The notes: generated by a model not told the origin, from the sequence alone. 64,000 nucleotides of DNA from Girardinichthys multiradiatus (GCF_021462225.1 NC_061805.1:31637958-31701957), one strand, 5' to 3'. Positions 10,857 through 23,745 are shown, counted from the first letter of the stretch. Numbers and translations: made by a program.

Positions 10857-13800
10857 ATGTCCACTGACTGCCAGAAGACAACTGCCAAGGCCATCCCTTC
10901 GACCATCAGGGTGACCATCAACAACGCGGATCACATGCCCCACGACTACTCTACTACCCCCGGAGGGACCCTGTTTAGCACCACACCTGGAGGTGCGTAT
11001 TCTACACATCACATTTCTACATATATATGTATTCGTGTATACGCACACACCACCAAAGGTATGTTTCTGTGGATACAGCCACACAGAGCAGCTTGGTTGT
11101 GTTGGTGCTAACTCCATGAGGACTGCTACTGTCAGTGGGTAGCTCCGCTGTAGCTAGCTGCTAACGCTAACTACCAAAAAACGCAAAGAAGAAAAAAAGT
11201 CTCTAAAGCACTTTATTATCCTTATCCTTTTGTTAGTGGTGATTTATAGTTCAGGTACAGCATCCCCTTTATGTTGGATGTGTTCAAAGTTATCTTTTCT
11301 CGGAGATCTTGATCGATAGCTGCAGTTTTTTAGGTTTTAACTTCCGCCCAGGGTTGCCAGATCTGACAGTTTCTACCCCAAACACAACGTAAAACCCAAC
11401 CATCTCGATAAAAACCAGCCCAAACCTCAACCTATCATGATACTCACGTTAAAAGTGTACTACTATTACACGCATACTAAAGAACACGTCATAAGCACAC
11501 AGTTACAATAAAAAAGAAAAAAAAGTTACACAGACAGACCCCCCACTACGGTACGGTACGGAGCCCGAGAAGGAACATGGGGGGATTTTTTTTCTTTTGC
11601 GTTCCCACGCAATACTTTTTGCGTTCTCACGCAATAGTCTTTGCGTTATCTCACAATACGTTGTAGGATAGTTTCCAAACCACACAACTGCAAAAATGGA
11701 ACAAACACAACACCCGTTTTTAAGATTTATTGAGTTTTAATTTGAAATCGGCCTTAAATAAAAGGATATTCAGTCAGACTTAAAGACAATTATTATCCAC
11801 AAGCTGTCAGATTACTGAACTCTGGACAATAATCCTGCACTAAACCACATTTGTGACATTTTATCAGCTTATTGCTGCTGCACGATGGGTAATTTTTTTA
11901 TTGCACGCAATTAGTGCTTTTGTTTTTATAGAGAATTGAACGGTTCTTCTTATCCCAAGCATTTCATTGCATTCTTGACTGTGTTTTAACCTGCATATGA
12001 CAAATAAACCATATCAATGCCATATCATTTGTTTTGTGAACAGTTTGTTATGTGTGCTGGTGTTCCAAAATGCACAGCTTTCTCAAGGTGATTAACAACG
12101 TTTACTCAAATGTATTGCGTGGGAACGCAAAAGAATAAAAAAAACACTATGTCCCTTCGCGGGCTGCGTAATTTGTTCTTATCACAAAAACAGAGCATAA
12201 CACAAAATTATTTATCATTTGTTGCTAAAAATGAATGTTTGCTTATTTCTCCACATCAGCGTGATGCTGTCTCTCAACATCAAGTCAAAGCTTAACAGTA
12301 AAGGCCTTCACGCCAACACACCTCAGTGTAGCTTAGTTGAACTCTTAACCCCATTTCAGGCGTACAATTGACATTAACCAATATCATTTTACAGTGACAC
12401 TTGATTAACCAGCGACTATCACTGATTGATGATCAAGGGTTCAATAGATTATCTACATATAAAATAAACCAATGACATGAGTGCAAGGATTCAACATTTT
12501 ATTGAAACGTGTAAAGGCGAAAAAAAAAAGGCGTCCCAAATTTCAGCAACCCCTGTGCTATATTTCTCAAGCCCAACGTTTTCAAAAGTAGTCCAATCTG
12601 GCAATACTGTGTGTGCTTTTTAACCTGCTGTAGTATTTTTTTTTTTATCAGCAGTCCAAGTTCAGCTTGAAATGGTAAATCATTTTTTTATATAACCCTC
12701 CTGGTGTCTTATAGGATGAATCCAGATTAGTTGGTCCTGGAGAGTGAAACTAATAGCTAGTCAGAGATGGGCCAAGACTGAAGTGGACTTCTGTAATCTT
12801 AAAACAACTCCAGTCTCAAAATATTACAGTGGTGTATGCAAATGCTATTTTAAGAATGTTAAAGCTGCTGTCATGTTTGCCTGGGGCAGTTATTTACAGA
12901 GAAACTGGTGTTCATTTTACATGGGAAATGGAGGTAGGAGGCGGTGCACCACTGTTGATCTTCCTGTGTGAAACACATTCTGAAAACAGAACATATAATG
13001 CGTTCTGGTTAGAGTTCTGTCTCATTTTTCTCTGTAGGTTATTACACTTTCAGCAGAAATGCTTTACATATTTTATTCTCAGTATGTGGGAAGATCATTG
13101 GTGGTGCACTGCCCCTAACCTTCATTTCCCATTAAAATAATCATCAACTTCAGTGTTTAATAACTCCTCAGTGCAAACTGGACATTAATTTAAACGTTCA
13201 TAACAGTGTATAAATAAATCGTTACAATGTTTCTGAGATTAGAGTTGTTTTAAGATGGAAGATGTCCACTTTGGTCTTGGCCCCTCAAAGACCGTTGGCT
13301 TCAGCCTCCAGGACCAACTATTCTGGATTTCTATTAAATTAAAACACCAGATGAGTTTTTAACTGCAGGTAAGATATTAACTGCTTCTAACATTTAACAG
13401 AACCTAATAAGATTTCTGAACTATCCCTTTAACACGACCAAGTTGCTTAAAAAGTGTAAAATTTACTTTCTGTATTTTCCAGGTCTACACATCTTCTTGA
13501 GAAACGTTTGCTTTCCAAGACTTTCTAAAAGATATAAACTGTCTAAACATGCAGTGTGATATTTTTATTATATTAGACTTGAAGTGCACAATGTATAAAA
13601 TTTTAAGCTAAGTGTAAAAAGAGTTCATGTAAACCGAGTACGTGTGCCGTATTTTATTCAGACGATGTGCAACATGAAATGCAGGTCAGTCTAGCTTTAA
13701 AGGATATGCAGCACTTTTTGTTTTACTCTGAATTTGTTCATAGTTTTACAAATGAACACCTTATTGGATTGAGAGACACTATCCCTGTGATTTATGAGTC

Positions 13801-16800
13801 ATGTTAAGAGTTAATCAACAGGTTTTTTAGGTGTGTAGCATTTCAGAAGTTTAAATACCTGTCACTTCTGGTATATCCACTGCCGTTCCCTAACACAGCC
13901 TGCACTGTATGCTTAAGTTAATGTGTGTACTTGGCCATTAGTTTGGCCAAATAAAACAACTGATAAATTATAAAGTTTGATTTTGGAAAAGTCAGGAATT
14001 TGAATTGAAACCACAACTGTTTAAATTAAAATCTTTTTTTTATTTTTTATTTTAGCTTAAACAGCACAGACGATGATCTTTCTATTAGAGTAAGTTGTTA
14101 TGCAAAACATACATCACTTATATGCTAGCTGTGAAAAGACAACAAATCTCTGTTGGAGTGTCAAGTTTTAAACCCATTTTTACTTTAGGAAATTCCGTTA
14201 GTCAAGAAAGAAAGAAGTGTCAAACATCCTTTTTAAAGCATAAGACTTATTCAGAATAACTATTATACTGAGGTTTGATCCTAGATTGGTTGTTTCTTTC
14301 TTTCTAAAGTCTTTTGTTATAAAAGTATTGACAAATATAACACTATTAGGGTGTTGTCAAACTAACCCTAGCAGCAGCTTTTTTTCTTACACACAGCTGT
14401 TACACATCAGAACAGGTGAAAATGGCACAGCGTGATGCAGTGCCTGATAAGTATAAAAACTGTTTGGTCATATTAGTTTTGATTTGAAAGTCTTACGACA
14501 TGAAAAGTATATTTTGGGAGCTGTTACAAATAAAAATAGTATGATCAACATGAATCAACTAGTTAATTAGCTAATGCATACAAGGTTTCTGTTTTGTCTC
14601 TTATCTTGCTGTTTTTGTGATCCTTTCTGTTCGGACAGGTACCCGGATCATCTATGACCGAAAGTTCCTGCTAGAGTGTCGCAGCTCTCCGTTGGCCAGG
14701 ACCCCTCCTCGAGGTTTGCCCTCCATTCCAGGGGTCACCAGTCCATCCAAAGAGCCCAATGAGAAGACCGTCAATGGAAAAGTCAAGAACAACAACTCCA
14801 TTCCTGCTCCTGAGACAAGCAATGCCGGTATGTTGACACCTCAGAACATCACATGGTGACTAAAACACCTCTGAATTCTACAGTTTGGATTAGATGCATT
14901 GAAGTCATGTGTGCTGTTATTTTTCATTGTACCTGATTTTCTGGAGGGGTCTAGAGACCTGCATCACTAGTGTTTGCTAATATTCTCCCATCCTTCTAGC
15001 TCTGTCGCAGATGTAATGGTATGTTAGTCTGAGATAAGCTGAATAAAACCTTCACAGATTCATCACTTGTTTTTTTTAACAGGCATGTGCAAAACATGTT
15101 CAAAAAGGGGTTAATAACAGCAGTTTTTAATGCTTGGTATGAAAGATGATGGTCAGTTATGCAATAATCAAATCTGATTAAAACAATCTGAATAAATACT
15201 TTGTAGAACAACCTTTCACAGCAATTTCAGCTGCAGGTCTTTTGCAGGATGTCTCTACCAGCTTCACACATCTAGGAACTGAATTGTTATTCATTGTTCT
15301 TTGCAAAATAGCTGAGGTTCAGTCAGATTGGATGAAAAACAAATGTGAACAGCGAACGGATTCAATACGATTTAGGTCTGGATTTTGACTGAACCATTTC
15401 CAAAAGATGAGTGTGTGTTTAGGGTAAGATGCAGTGCTGGCTTTAATTTTGGTCTCATCTGACCAGAGCACACTCTGCCGTTGTGTTCCCTACATGACAA
15501 ACGTGGCATCATATGTTTTCTGGTTATTTCCACTGGCATATCTAAGAAAACATAACTTGGAAACATTCAGGATCTGATAGATTAAAAACCATTGCTTTTA
15601 CAGACTTTTGCTGTTATCTGATCGTGACTCAGTTATGCAAAGACCTAAGATGTGTTCGAGGTCATCCATTCATGAAAGAATTGACAAACTGCTTATATTT
15701 ATAAATTTTAAATGTTTTTTTTTGTTGTTTTTTTTGTTCATTCTAATCAGCATTTTACTTGCATACACAATATTCAGCTATATTTATGTTATGTTTTTTT
15801 TACACTTGCATGACACATCAATAAATAAGCAACAGAATTCCTCGATGGCTATTTTTTCCACTCATATTTATGTCTCAGTGAGCCTTCCAGCTGCAGCTCT
15901 CACTGAAGTGGCTACTGTAAATTTAGTTACAGCTTCTGTTTTGTAAAATGGGAAGCATCTTTATTGGGAGGTTTATTAAGGCATGGATATTTAATATCAG
16001 TTTTAACAATGCTGAAGAAAATAAATACTAAAAGCTGAATTTAAAGGATCCCAGATTTGGAATGGTTTGCCACCAGTAATTGAACAGTTGCAGACCTAAA
16101 TAACACTGAAACTTGTACAACCTACACTGCTCAGCACTTTTTATGCATTGTTTTTTTTTTTTTTTTTCGTTTACTGTTTTAAATAGGTATTTTTCTATTA
16201 TTAGTTGTGAAGATTAACTTCCAAAAGCCTAACAAGGGACTGGACCTGTGAATTAACCTTTGATAAGAGGGCCTATAGACAGGACATGCTTTCTTTTAAA
16301 TGTAACATTGTTTTATGTCTTGTCCCCGATCAGATAATTTCAAAGAAATAAATGAAGAAAATACCTTTTTTTTTATTCCATTTTAAGGTTTTAGGACACT
16401 CCCACATTTATTCTGTCTTAAAATGTCTAAAATCAAACACTCTCATATCACATCAGATCCACATGATTAGAACATCGTTAGTTATCATTATGAAGGAGGT
16501 TTGTTCACTATGAGAGTGATGGTAAGATCCAAAGGGCTGGCTTAAGGAGGTTTCAAAGGAATTCAAAATCAGTCATTCCACCTTACAGAAAATAGTTCAC
16601 AAGGAGAGGACATTCAAAACAACTACCAACACAACCAGGTTTGTTCACCGTGATGGCAGACCACTGGACACTGGATGCTAAAAGAAGTCTTGAACAATGC
16701 TTACCGTTGATATGAAAGTCTGTTAGGATGCACAAGTTTAACTTTTGTGGAGATTGTGCATAGAGGGAATCGTTGCTTTCTAAAAAAACAAGGTCAGACT

Positions 16801-17438
16801 AAAGATAGTCAGAAAGACCGTAGATATGGACCAGAACTCCTGATATAGTCTTCTTTAGACACATGAGTGTAAAATTATGTTGCTTGGACACCAGAACAGA
16901 GGACATGTTTGGCATGAATCCAATGCAGCATTCCAGGAAAGGAACCCTCAGACCAACTGTGAAGCATAGAGGTAGAAGTTTCATGGTTTTGCAGATGCTT
17001 TGCTTCAGCAGAGCATGTTGAGTTCACCACTATGGAATTCCCCATGAAGTTTACCATGTATCAGAAGGTGCTTGTGGAAAATGTGAAAAAAAAGAACTAA
17101 AAATTATTGCAGACATGTACCCTGCAACACGACAGTGACCCAAAACATACTAGTACATCTACCAAGGACTGGCAGAGAATCAGGAAATGGAAAGTCCTGG
17201 ACTTGTTTTGATTTCATTGAGCTGAACATGCAAGAAACCCCTCAAACATCATGTCAAGTAACAATAGTCATTGATATGTAAACATTTCGTTTGAAATAAC
17301 AGATTATTTGTTTGGGTGTGCTTATTTCTTCACATGACAGCATCTTAATGTCATGAGGATCTCTGTGATTTTTGGTGAATAATATTTGTGCATCTGTGTT
17401 TTGTAGGTGATGACGCACAGTTTCAAATGGACATCTAG
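10857..17438 (+). CDS. eif4ebp2: eIF4E-binding protein (4E-BP), 118 aa
   Basis: This protein represses cap-dependent translation by binding eIF4E; mTORC1 phosphorylation releases it. Coding exons are 10857-10992, 14639-14827 and 17407-17438, with GT-AG borders and matching phases (357 nt including stop). Residues about 29-46 contain the two TTPGG phospho-site blocks. The eIF4E-binding motif YDRKFLL follows, then RTPPRGLP and IPGVTSPS. The C-terminus is DDAQFQMDI, so the mTORC1 TOS motif reads FQMDI instead of the usual FEMDI. The N-terminal RAIP motif reads KAIP. Length equals the family norm (118-120). An AATAAA signal at 17951 gives a 3' UTR of about 530 nt. The family is certain. The paralogue is not: the symbol rests on linkage to a nodal gene, as EIF4EBP2-NODAL in human, and on the DDAQF ending, while the middle looks partly 4E-BP1-like. 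Confidence 0.9.
11349..12609. mobile_element. Putative non-autonomous DNA transposon with internal hairpins
   Basis: This 1.26-kb segment in 4E-BP intron 1 begins CAGGGTTGCCAGATCTG and ends with the near-inverse CCAATCTGGCAATACTG. Inside, a 22-bp block at 11594-11615 recurs as a perfect inverse at 12112-12133. Each block contains the self-complementary core TTGCGT-TCCC-ACGCAA, and two more degenerate copies follow the first (11618-11660). I find no transposase. The terminal inverted repeats resemble hAT-type or other cut-and-paste ends, but the class is not settled and no clear target duplication is visible. Confidence 0.5.
12701..13350. mobile_element. Foldback MITE (650-bp near-palindrome)
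   Basis: The left half is complementary to the right half along nearly its whole length. It starts CTGGTGT and ends ACACCAG. AGTTGGTCCTGGAG (about 12731) pairs with CTCCAGGACCAACT (about 13298). GGGCCAAGAC pairs with GTCTTGGCCC, and GGTGCACCACTG with TTGGTGGTGCAC. The centre lies near 13,025. There is no transposase. It sits in intron 1 of the 4E-BP gene, so the transcript could form a long hairpin. Confidence 0.7.
13351..14638. other. Remainder of 4E-BP intron 1
   Basis: AT-rich intronic sequence with no recognised element or exon. Confidence 0.5.
15180..15575 (-). mobile_element. Tc1-like transposon relic
   Basis: Within 4E-BP intron 2. The plus strand shows complementary text of a Tc1-like element, including GCAATTTCAGCTGCAGGTCT near 15220 and TCTCATCTGACCAGAGCACA near 15453. 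Both are familiar internal segments of teleost Tc1 families in reverse. There is no intact frame. Confidence 0.6.
16390..17255 (+). mobile_element. Tc1-like transposase relic
   Basis: Within 4E-BP intron 2, ending about 150 bp before exon 3. Frame-broken transposase text includes the region around the second catalytic Asp (about 17125-17160, reading ACACGACAGTGACCCAAAAC) followed by an [12 protein letters not shown] segment. Many frameshifts make it dead. Confidence 0.6.
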
Positions 17439-17621
17439 ATGGAGCTGAGCGAGTATTATAGTGTGACAAAGAGATGATCAGGACCACCTCTTTTTCAAAA
17501 TGTGTCTGAGACAAAGGCATGACTTCATCATCATGTTGTTTCAACATCCATTATTTCTCACTCTCATTTGGTTGTTTTGCACAGAACAAAGCTGTTTCCT
17601 GTTTGCTTTAAGGCTCAAACT

Positions 17622-17643
17622 TTTTTTTTTTTTTTTTTTTTTT
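17622..17643. repeat. T-run in 4E-BP 3' UTR
   Basis: Long T homopolymer (more than 18 bases) in the transcribed strand of the predicted 3' UTR. Confidence 0.8.
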
Positions 17644-17974
17644 TACATGTGAAAATGTGCCTTTCTGTAGTGGCTGCGAGTTAAAAATCACCACTGAAAA
17701 GTACCTAACACCAACATTGCCTCATTGATGGGTAACTTGAACACTTGAAAAAAATACTGATCTAATCCTCCGGATAAACATTCATTCCAGAACCACTTGT
17801 CGTTCAGTGTGTTTTTCATAATCCTGCCAGCTCTCTTTAGATACTAGCTTCAGATCTTACAAAGGTTCTTCCCCTGAAGTGTTTCATAGAAAATATGAAG
17901 CTGACTATTTTTTGATGTTATGAAACAATTTTCACATGGTTTGTCGGGTGAATAAAGAAAACACCAATGAAACG

Positions 17975-18805
17975 GTTTTCTCTTTAGTCATTTTACATTA
18001 AGCAGCAACATTTTTGTTCACATCTATGAAAACAAACATATGTTTGCATGATTAACACGTCTGAGTCTTTATAATAGATGTCAGAGTACGTGAGCAGCTA
18101 ATATACATTCATAGAGATAAATCTCTGGCGACCTGTTCTGCTGGCTCCTTAACCTCCTGTGTGGCTGATTCAGCACAAGTCATTTCAGAGGAATTCCTCA
18201 AAGGAGCCACTGGTAGCTGATAACCTCAGCCAGTGGGCTGAATAAAGAGAGGTCAATATACAAGTGCACATAGCAGGGAGAAACTCCCACCTTCCACTCA
18301 ACATTTTCACCCAATGTAAAGCCTGTGGGATTCACTTTGCCCAGATCTTTCCAGAGATTGTTTCATGAGAATAATGTCTTTAATATGACGGATTTAGTAT
18401 GAAAACCCCTAAAAGCTGGATTAAACACAACAATTTATATGCTCAGAAATGTATATCACAGCTGGATAAAAAGATTAACGTTTGAAACCGACTTCAAATT
18501 TTTTTACTCCAACCTGTCGGCATACCTTAGTGGCACCTCCTAGCTGTTTGACATTTGCAGCTTAAAAATCAAGAACAAATAACAAGAAACAAACTACGTC
18601 ATAGTTTGGATTTGATTGAATTAAAGCATGAGCACAAATGATTCTGATGTTCAAATAGGTCATCACTAATTAAATGGTTTTAAAAAACACAAATACAAAA
18701 ATCAACCTTTTGTTTTAGGGGCCAATACCTTTAAGTAAAATAAACTACCTATAGATTATTATAAAATCACAGAATATCAACAGTAATATACATTAATATA
18801 CTGTA
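17975..18805. other. Intergenic stretch between 4E-BP and nodal genes
   Basis: No exon, RNA gene or clear transposon recognised. Confidence 0.4.
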
Positions 18806-18807
18806 TA

Positions 18808-19640
18808 TACAGTCCCTTGTAAAAGTATCCAAATACCCTTGAATGTCTTTACACTTCTTTACCACAAACTGAAATGTATTTTAATTGGATTTTAGGTGAC
18901 AGCCCAAGAGAAAGTAGTGCAGTTATGAACCAAAAATAAAAATGGTACATGGATTTAATGGCTTCAGAAGCTCTTCAGTTTGCTAAAATCCATGTGGGAA
19001 ACAAAAATCAATGAGTGGCTAACAAAATACTGTACATTACCATGAGCATACTACGGCTACAATAAAATTAAACGATGGCACCATGATGCTGTGGGAATGT
19101 TTTTTTTTTTCAGGGCTGGAAGGCTGGTGGGAAAATGCATAGAGTTAAATACAGGACAATTCTTGAAGAAATCTGTTAGAAGCTGCAAAAGACTTGAGAC
19201 GGGGCAATAACCCTAATCATGCAGCCGGAGATATAAAGAATTGTTTGGCTCAAAGCATACACATTTGTTAGAATGGCCTAGTCAAAGACCAGACCTAAAT
19301 TCAATTATAGAATTTGTGGCAACACTTGAAGATTTTTGTTCACAGGTGCTCCCCATCCATTCTGGCAGAGTTTAAGCTATTTTGGAAAAAAGAAGGGGTA
19401 TAAATTTCAGTTTCTAGATGTGCAAAGCTGATAGAGACAGATAACAAAACACATGCAGCTCCTTGTAGAGAAAGTTAAAAAAAAAGCTTTAACTCAGGGG
19501 GTCTAAATACAATTTTCCACCACATTTTTAGTATTATAGAAAGTACACTTATGTACTTTTAGGATAAACTTGGATCCTCATCCAGCTTTCTTCGTCACAT
19601 TACAGTAGTTGGGCAATATTTGAAGAAAAGGTATTTGCTT
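18808..19640 (+). mobile_element. Tc1-like relic, CAGTGCCTTGCAAAAGTATTC family
   Basis: The left end is a degenerate copy of the family end sequence (ACAGTCCCTTGTAAAAGTAT). The internal transposase relic includes CCATGATGCTGTGGGAATG, CTGCAAAAGACTTGAGACGG and CTAGATGTGCAAAGCTGATA in the normal order. It is frame-broken throughout. It is one of at least nine members of this family in the window. Confidence 0.75.
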
Positions 19641-20324
19641 ATAGCCATTTCCTGAATCATAAAGATCAACTCACATCTGGCTGAGTTGACTGACATGTTC
19701 TTTTGTCTTTTCTAGCATGAAGAGTGGCTCAAAGAAAGTTATACACAATCTGATTAACATAAAAAAGTAAAAATGCTTCAATTGCATTTATTTAAAAATG
19801 GTTTATATTTTTTTAAATGTATCAATGTAAGATTATAATACTGAACACAAAGTATATGTATATGCAAGATAATTTGTTAAAAAAAGGGGTGAATAAACAT
19901 ATCCTACCCCCCAGTTTTTTCTCTACAATAGCTTCACTCTGCTGCTGGTTCTGAGTCTTTCTATTCCTCTACATGATTTTGTTTGCTTGTCACCTCTGCT
20001 TCCTGACACTCCATCCCCCATTTCCAAGATAAACAAGCACTACTGCCTGCTTTCCAGTACATTGATCTATAGGGGTTTCTGTAGTTTTAACCCATGTGCC
20101 TGTTGTTCACAATCAACAAAAGAAGCCTGGCTGAGGAGAACAGCTAATGACACTTGTAATGGGTGTGTTGTAAAGTGTCTGAGATGTGGACAGCTGAGGT
20201 GAAAAGGTAAGCATACTAAACTGTTAGCAGGTTAGGTGTGAGCACAGTAAAATGTGATGAGTATGTGGGTGATTACCTGTTAGCAGGGTGAGAAGAGGTG
20301 ATACAAACAACATAATGAAATCTA

Positions 20325-21065
20325 CCTTTTAGATGCATTTATGTTCTTCCCCCTGATTCAGTACTTGGTAGATCAGCCTTTAACTGCAGTTATTGCTGCA
20401 GGTCTCTGCCAACTTTGTAGAAACTCTAGAAACTGAGATATTTTTGTCCATTATTTGCAAAAGAGCTCAGTCAAAGAGCATCTGTGAACAACAATTTTCA
20501 AGTATTCTCCAAATGATTTAGATCTGGGCTTCAACTGGTGCATCCTAACAAATTGATGTGTATTTTAATGTAGTTCTGTCTATTCGTTTACTGTTATTGT
20601 CCTGCCAGAAGGTGAACCTCCGCCCCAGTCTAAAGACTGCTGCTAACAGTTTTTTTGCCCTGTAGTAATTTCCATCCATTTTCCCACCAACTCTGAACAT
20701 CTTTTGTCTTCCTGCTGAAGAAAAGTATCCCCATATAATGCCACTGGCACCACTGTGTTTTACAGTGAGGACAGTGAGCTTAGGAGTACTATGTGCCATG
20801 CTCGTTTATTGCCACATACATTCTAAACAAAGGCCAAAACATTCGGTTTGCAGTTGTGCCATACTATTTCCATGTTCAGATACTTAGTTGATCAGGTCTC
20901 TGTGAGATGTTCAAAGTTTGCAATATTGTCTTATAACCTAACCCTTTTTTAAACCTCTCTACAGCTATCTGCTGTGTTCTTGGTCTTCATAATGCTGTTT
21001 GTTCACTAATGTTCTCTAACAAACCTCCTAGGCCTTCAGAGAACAGCTGGATTCGTCCTTTAAAT
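20325..21065 (-). mobile_element. Tc1-like relic, same family, reverse orientation
   Basis: The minus strand at 20545-20799 still reads as a decayed transposase core: LTVLTVKHSGASGIIWGYFS, then GRQKMFRVGGKMDGNYYRA and RLGRRFTFWQDNNSK. The second catalytic Asp is retained within WQDN. Flanking text at 20375-20520 and 20940-21060 continues the element in reverse. It is inactive. Confidence 0.75.
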
Positions 21066-21700
21066 TACACACAGGCCGACTTTCATGGTGACTTATGAAG
21101 GAAGCTGAAATGTGTAACACTGTTCATATTCTATTTAAATAATTTAGAAAGGTGCTATATTTAGTTTTATATAGTTCCTGTGTGATTCAGTGAAAAAATC
21201 TAACTAAAAAGGACTGTCTCTGGTTTTATGGGAAATAAATTGCCATGTAGTATTGCATTGTAGTTTTTTAAGCTAAAACTTTAAATATTACTTTATAGCA
21301 CTTGAATATTTTAATATAACACTCCCCCTGAAGCTTTTCTGTAAATGTTTTTAAGCTTTCTAAATTCAGTTAGATAAAAAGAAAAGTGCAATGTTTTCAA
21401 AAACCAGTTGGTCAAGAACAAAACATATAATCCAACACATTTGTCAGAATAAAAGATTTTAATATATTCTTTTATATACAAAAATATACATTATAAAGTA
21501 TAAATAGACAAAATACTAACATTTACATGGTGTTAACATATATAAAATAGTAGCAAGGATGAGACACTTATTCCAACAGAAAAATGCTTTTATGGCCATC
21601 ACTAGAAATGCTTAGTGAAATATTGTATTGTTAAAATTTACATGAGAACAAAAACAAAATAATTCAAGTTTAAGCTAATAGTAATTCTTGATGATGGTGG
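21066..21700. other. Downstream flank of the nodal-related gene
   Basis: AT-rich sequence. The right part (about 21,450-21,704) is probably its 3' UTR, but no strong poly(A) hexamer is visible. Confidence 0.4.
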
Positions 21701-21704
21701 GCAT

Positions 21705-23356
21705 TTAGTGGCAGCCACACTCTTCAACAATCATCTCCTCGTGGTGCCGCAGGGTTAGGTCGTCGTTCTCATAGTACAACATGGAGAGCGGGGTGAGGCG
21801 TGTCGGCACGCATGACGGGCAGGACACTCTTCCTGGGTGGTGATGTTTCAGCAGGCTCTGAAAGTTATAAAAAACATCTCACATCAACAGATCGACAACT
21901 GTGCAAGCAGAGGGAGCTGAACTCTGCAGTCGTCATCTTACCTGCATGTAGGCGTGGTTGGTGGGGTTGAAGGACTCATCTAGCGGTATGGGACACTCTC
22001 CCTCACAGCGATAGGCGTTGTAGCGTTTCGGATGCACAATCCACTCATCCCAGCCGATGTGGTCAAAGTCTACCCACATGTCCACCCTGCGACACAGCGG
22101 CCCCTGAGTCTGCTCCACTGCAGGGTCCACGGTAGGTGCAGCTCCATCAGTAACTCGCGAGACCTCCATTCGGTTTCTCTTGTGGCGCCGGCCTTGATTG
22201 TCGCTCTTGACCTTGTTGGCTGTCAAATACTTGGAGTTCTCTACAGTGTGAATAAGACTGTAAGCTGCAGGAGCATCCTGGGCTAGGTTGTGTTTAGTGA
22301 AGATGACCATCATTACCCGATTTGATGTTGGATGTTGTACTTTTCTTTGCCTTGTTCCCACATTGTCCTCATCCCCAGCACCGCTCCCATAATCTTTCTC
22401 AGGCTCCCCTGAGGCCTCTTGGCTCAACACCTCATTTCCCTGGTAAAGCCAGTATTTCAGGAGAGCTGTCACATTAAATACCTTCCAGGAAGACTTTGTG
22501 CTGCTTGGTGTTGTGCCAAAGCTTCCCAAAAAGACAACCTTCTCCTGGCATGAAGCTCCATCCGGGTCACAGCCGTGTTTCCGGGAGTGATATAAATCCA
22601 CAGTAGCTCTTTTGGAGGCAGAAAAAGCTGGGAGTCGGATTTGAAGCTCTGCCAGCTGGACGAGATCACTGGTGGAGATGGAGGACATGTCAAATGTGAC
22701 CATCCATCTGTCACCCACTTGATGGCAACCTTAAAGGAAAGGCAGGAGAAAGAGAAATCAAAGTCTGACACAGCAAGTCTGAGGGAATGTGGAGTCGCTG
22801 GACAGATGTCAAAACGCCAAAGTGAGAGGGGAAACGGGACAGGATGTGTATTGGACCCCCCTGTGCAAGGCCGTCTGAGGGCTAATATACAACTGCCCCA
22901 CATAAAACACAGCCATCCTTTAAAGTCCAATAAGCATTGTAACACTTGCTGGGTTGTAAAAAGGGAGGCTTTGATAAAACATATAGAGCACTAGGCAAAG
23001 AGCTGCTGGATGATGGAAACTAACAGTCAGTGTAAAGCTGTGCTAATTGTATAAAGGAACAAAGTTTACTAACCTTTGGCCACTAGACTCAAGACAGAAT
23101 CAGAGCTATGAACTGACGGTTGATCCCTTTGAGCTGCAAAGGTGTTGACAGCCAGTGACGTGATGGAGTCGGCAGCACTGAAGGAGCGGTACAGCTGCAT
23201 CATGTACAGAGGGTATTTGCTGTGATGATTAGTTGAATGATTTCTGTGAGTTGAACCGTTCTCCAGGTGTGTGTGTCTACGTGCCCAACCCGAGAAGACA
23301 TCTTCAAAGAAGCAGAAATAGAGCATGCAGAAAACAACCAGGACTCTGCTCTCCAT
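21705..23356 (-). CDS. spaw: Nodal-related TGF-beta signal, 407 aa
   Basis: Secreted morphogen acting through activin-type receptors in mesendoderm and left-right patterning. Coding exons are 23074-23356, 21942-22729 and 21705-21857, with consistent phases (1224 nt). The start has a hydrophobic signal segment ([13 protein letters not shown]). The prodomain contains YMMQLYRSF and a W-V-F-N-V-T block. A basic cleavage site RRHKR precedes the mature domain. The mature part has [46 protein letters not shown] and ends VEECGCH. All seven cystine-knot cysteines are present. MYSFS-like or TATA-independent starts are not needed: a TATA box lies 95 bp upstream of the ATG. Length (407 aa) and linkage suggest southpaw rather than squint or cyclops, but the paralogue call is tentative; the nodal family is certain. 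Confidence 0.93.
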
Positions 23357-23450
23357 GTTAGCTAAAACTTACAAAGATCTGCTTCCGTCTGTCCTTCCTA
23401 CTGCTGCTCTTAGGCACAAATGATGTGTGCAGATGGAGCTGCAGACAGGC

Positions 23451-23458
23451 CTTTTATA
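23451..23458 (-). promoter_or_regulatory. TATA box of the nodal-related gene
   Basis: The minus strand reads ACTATAAAAGGCC about 95 bp upstream of the ATG at 23356, which would place the start of transcription near 23425. No other TATA-like site is closer. Confidence 0.6.
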
Positions 23459-23745
23459 GTGGACAGCTGCCCTTTGATGACCCCTGACCCCTGCAGGCAT
23501 CTTAACAGCCTCTCTGATCATTGGGGCACATCAGAAGGCCAGAGAAGGACTTTTAGCCAAGGTCATTGTCTGTACAATTTACTTTTTAAATACACAACAT
23601 ACTATATTAACAATTAAAGACTAATATGTACATCTTCTCAAGTCCAATTACCACAGAAAACTTAACATTACAGTCTCTTGCAAAGGTGTTCATGACTCTT
23701 AAACCTGTACCCTAACACCAAATCACCATACAACCAAAAACCTCA

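Noticed and set aside
22469..22945. 158-codon minus frame overlapping the nodal gene
   Set aside because: It is a shadow in another frame of nodal exon 2 running into intron 1.
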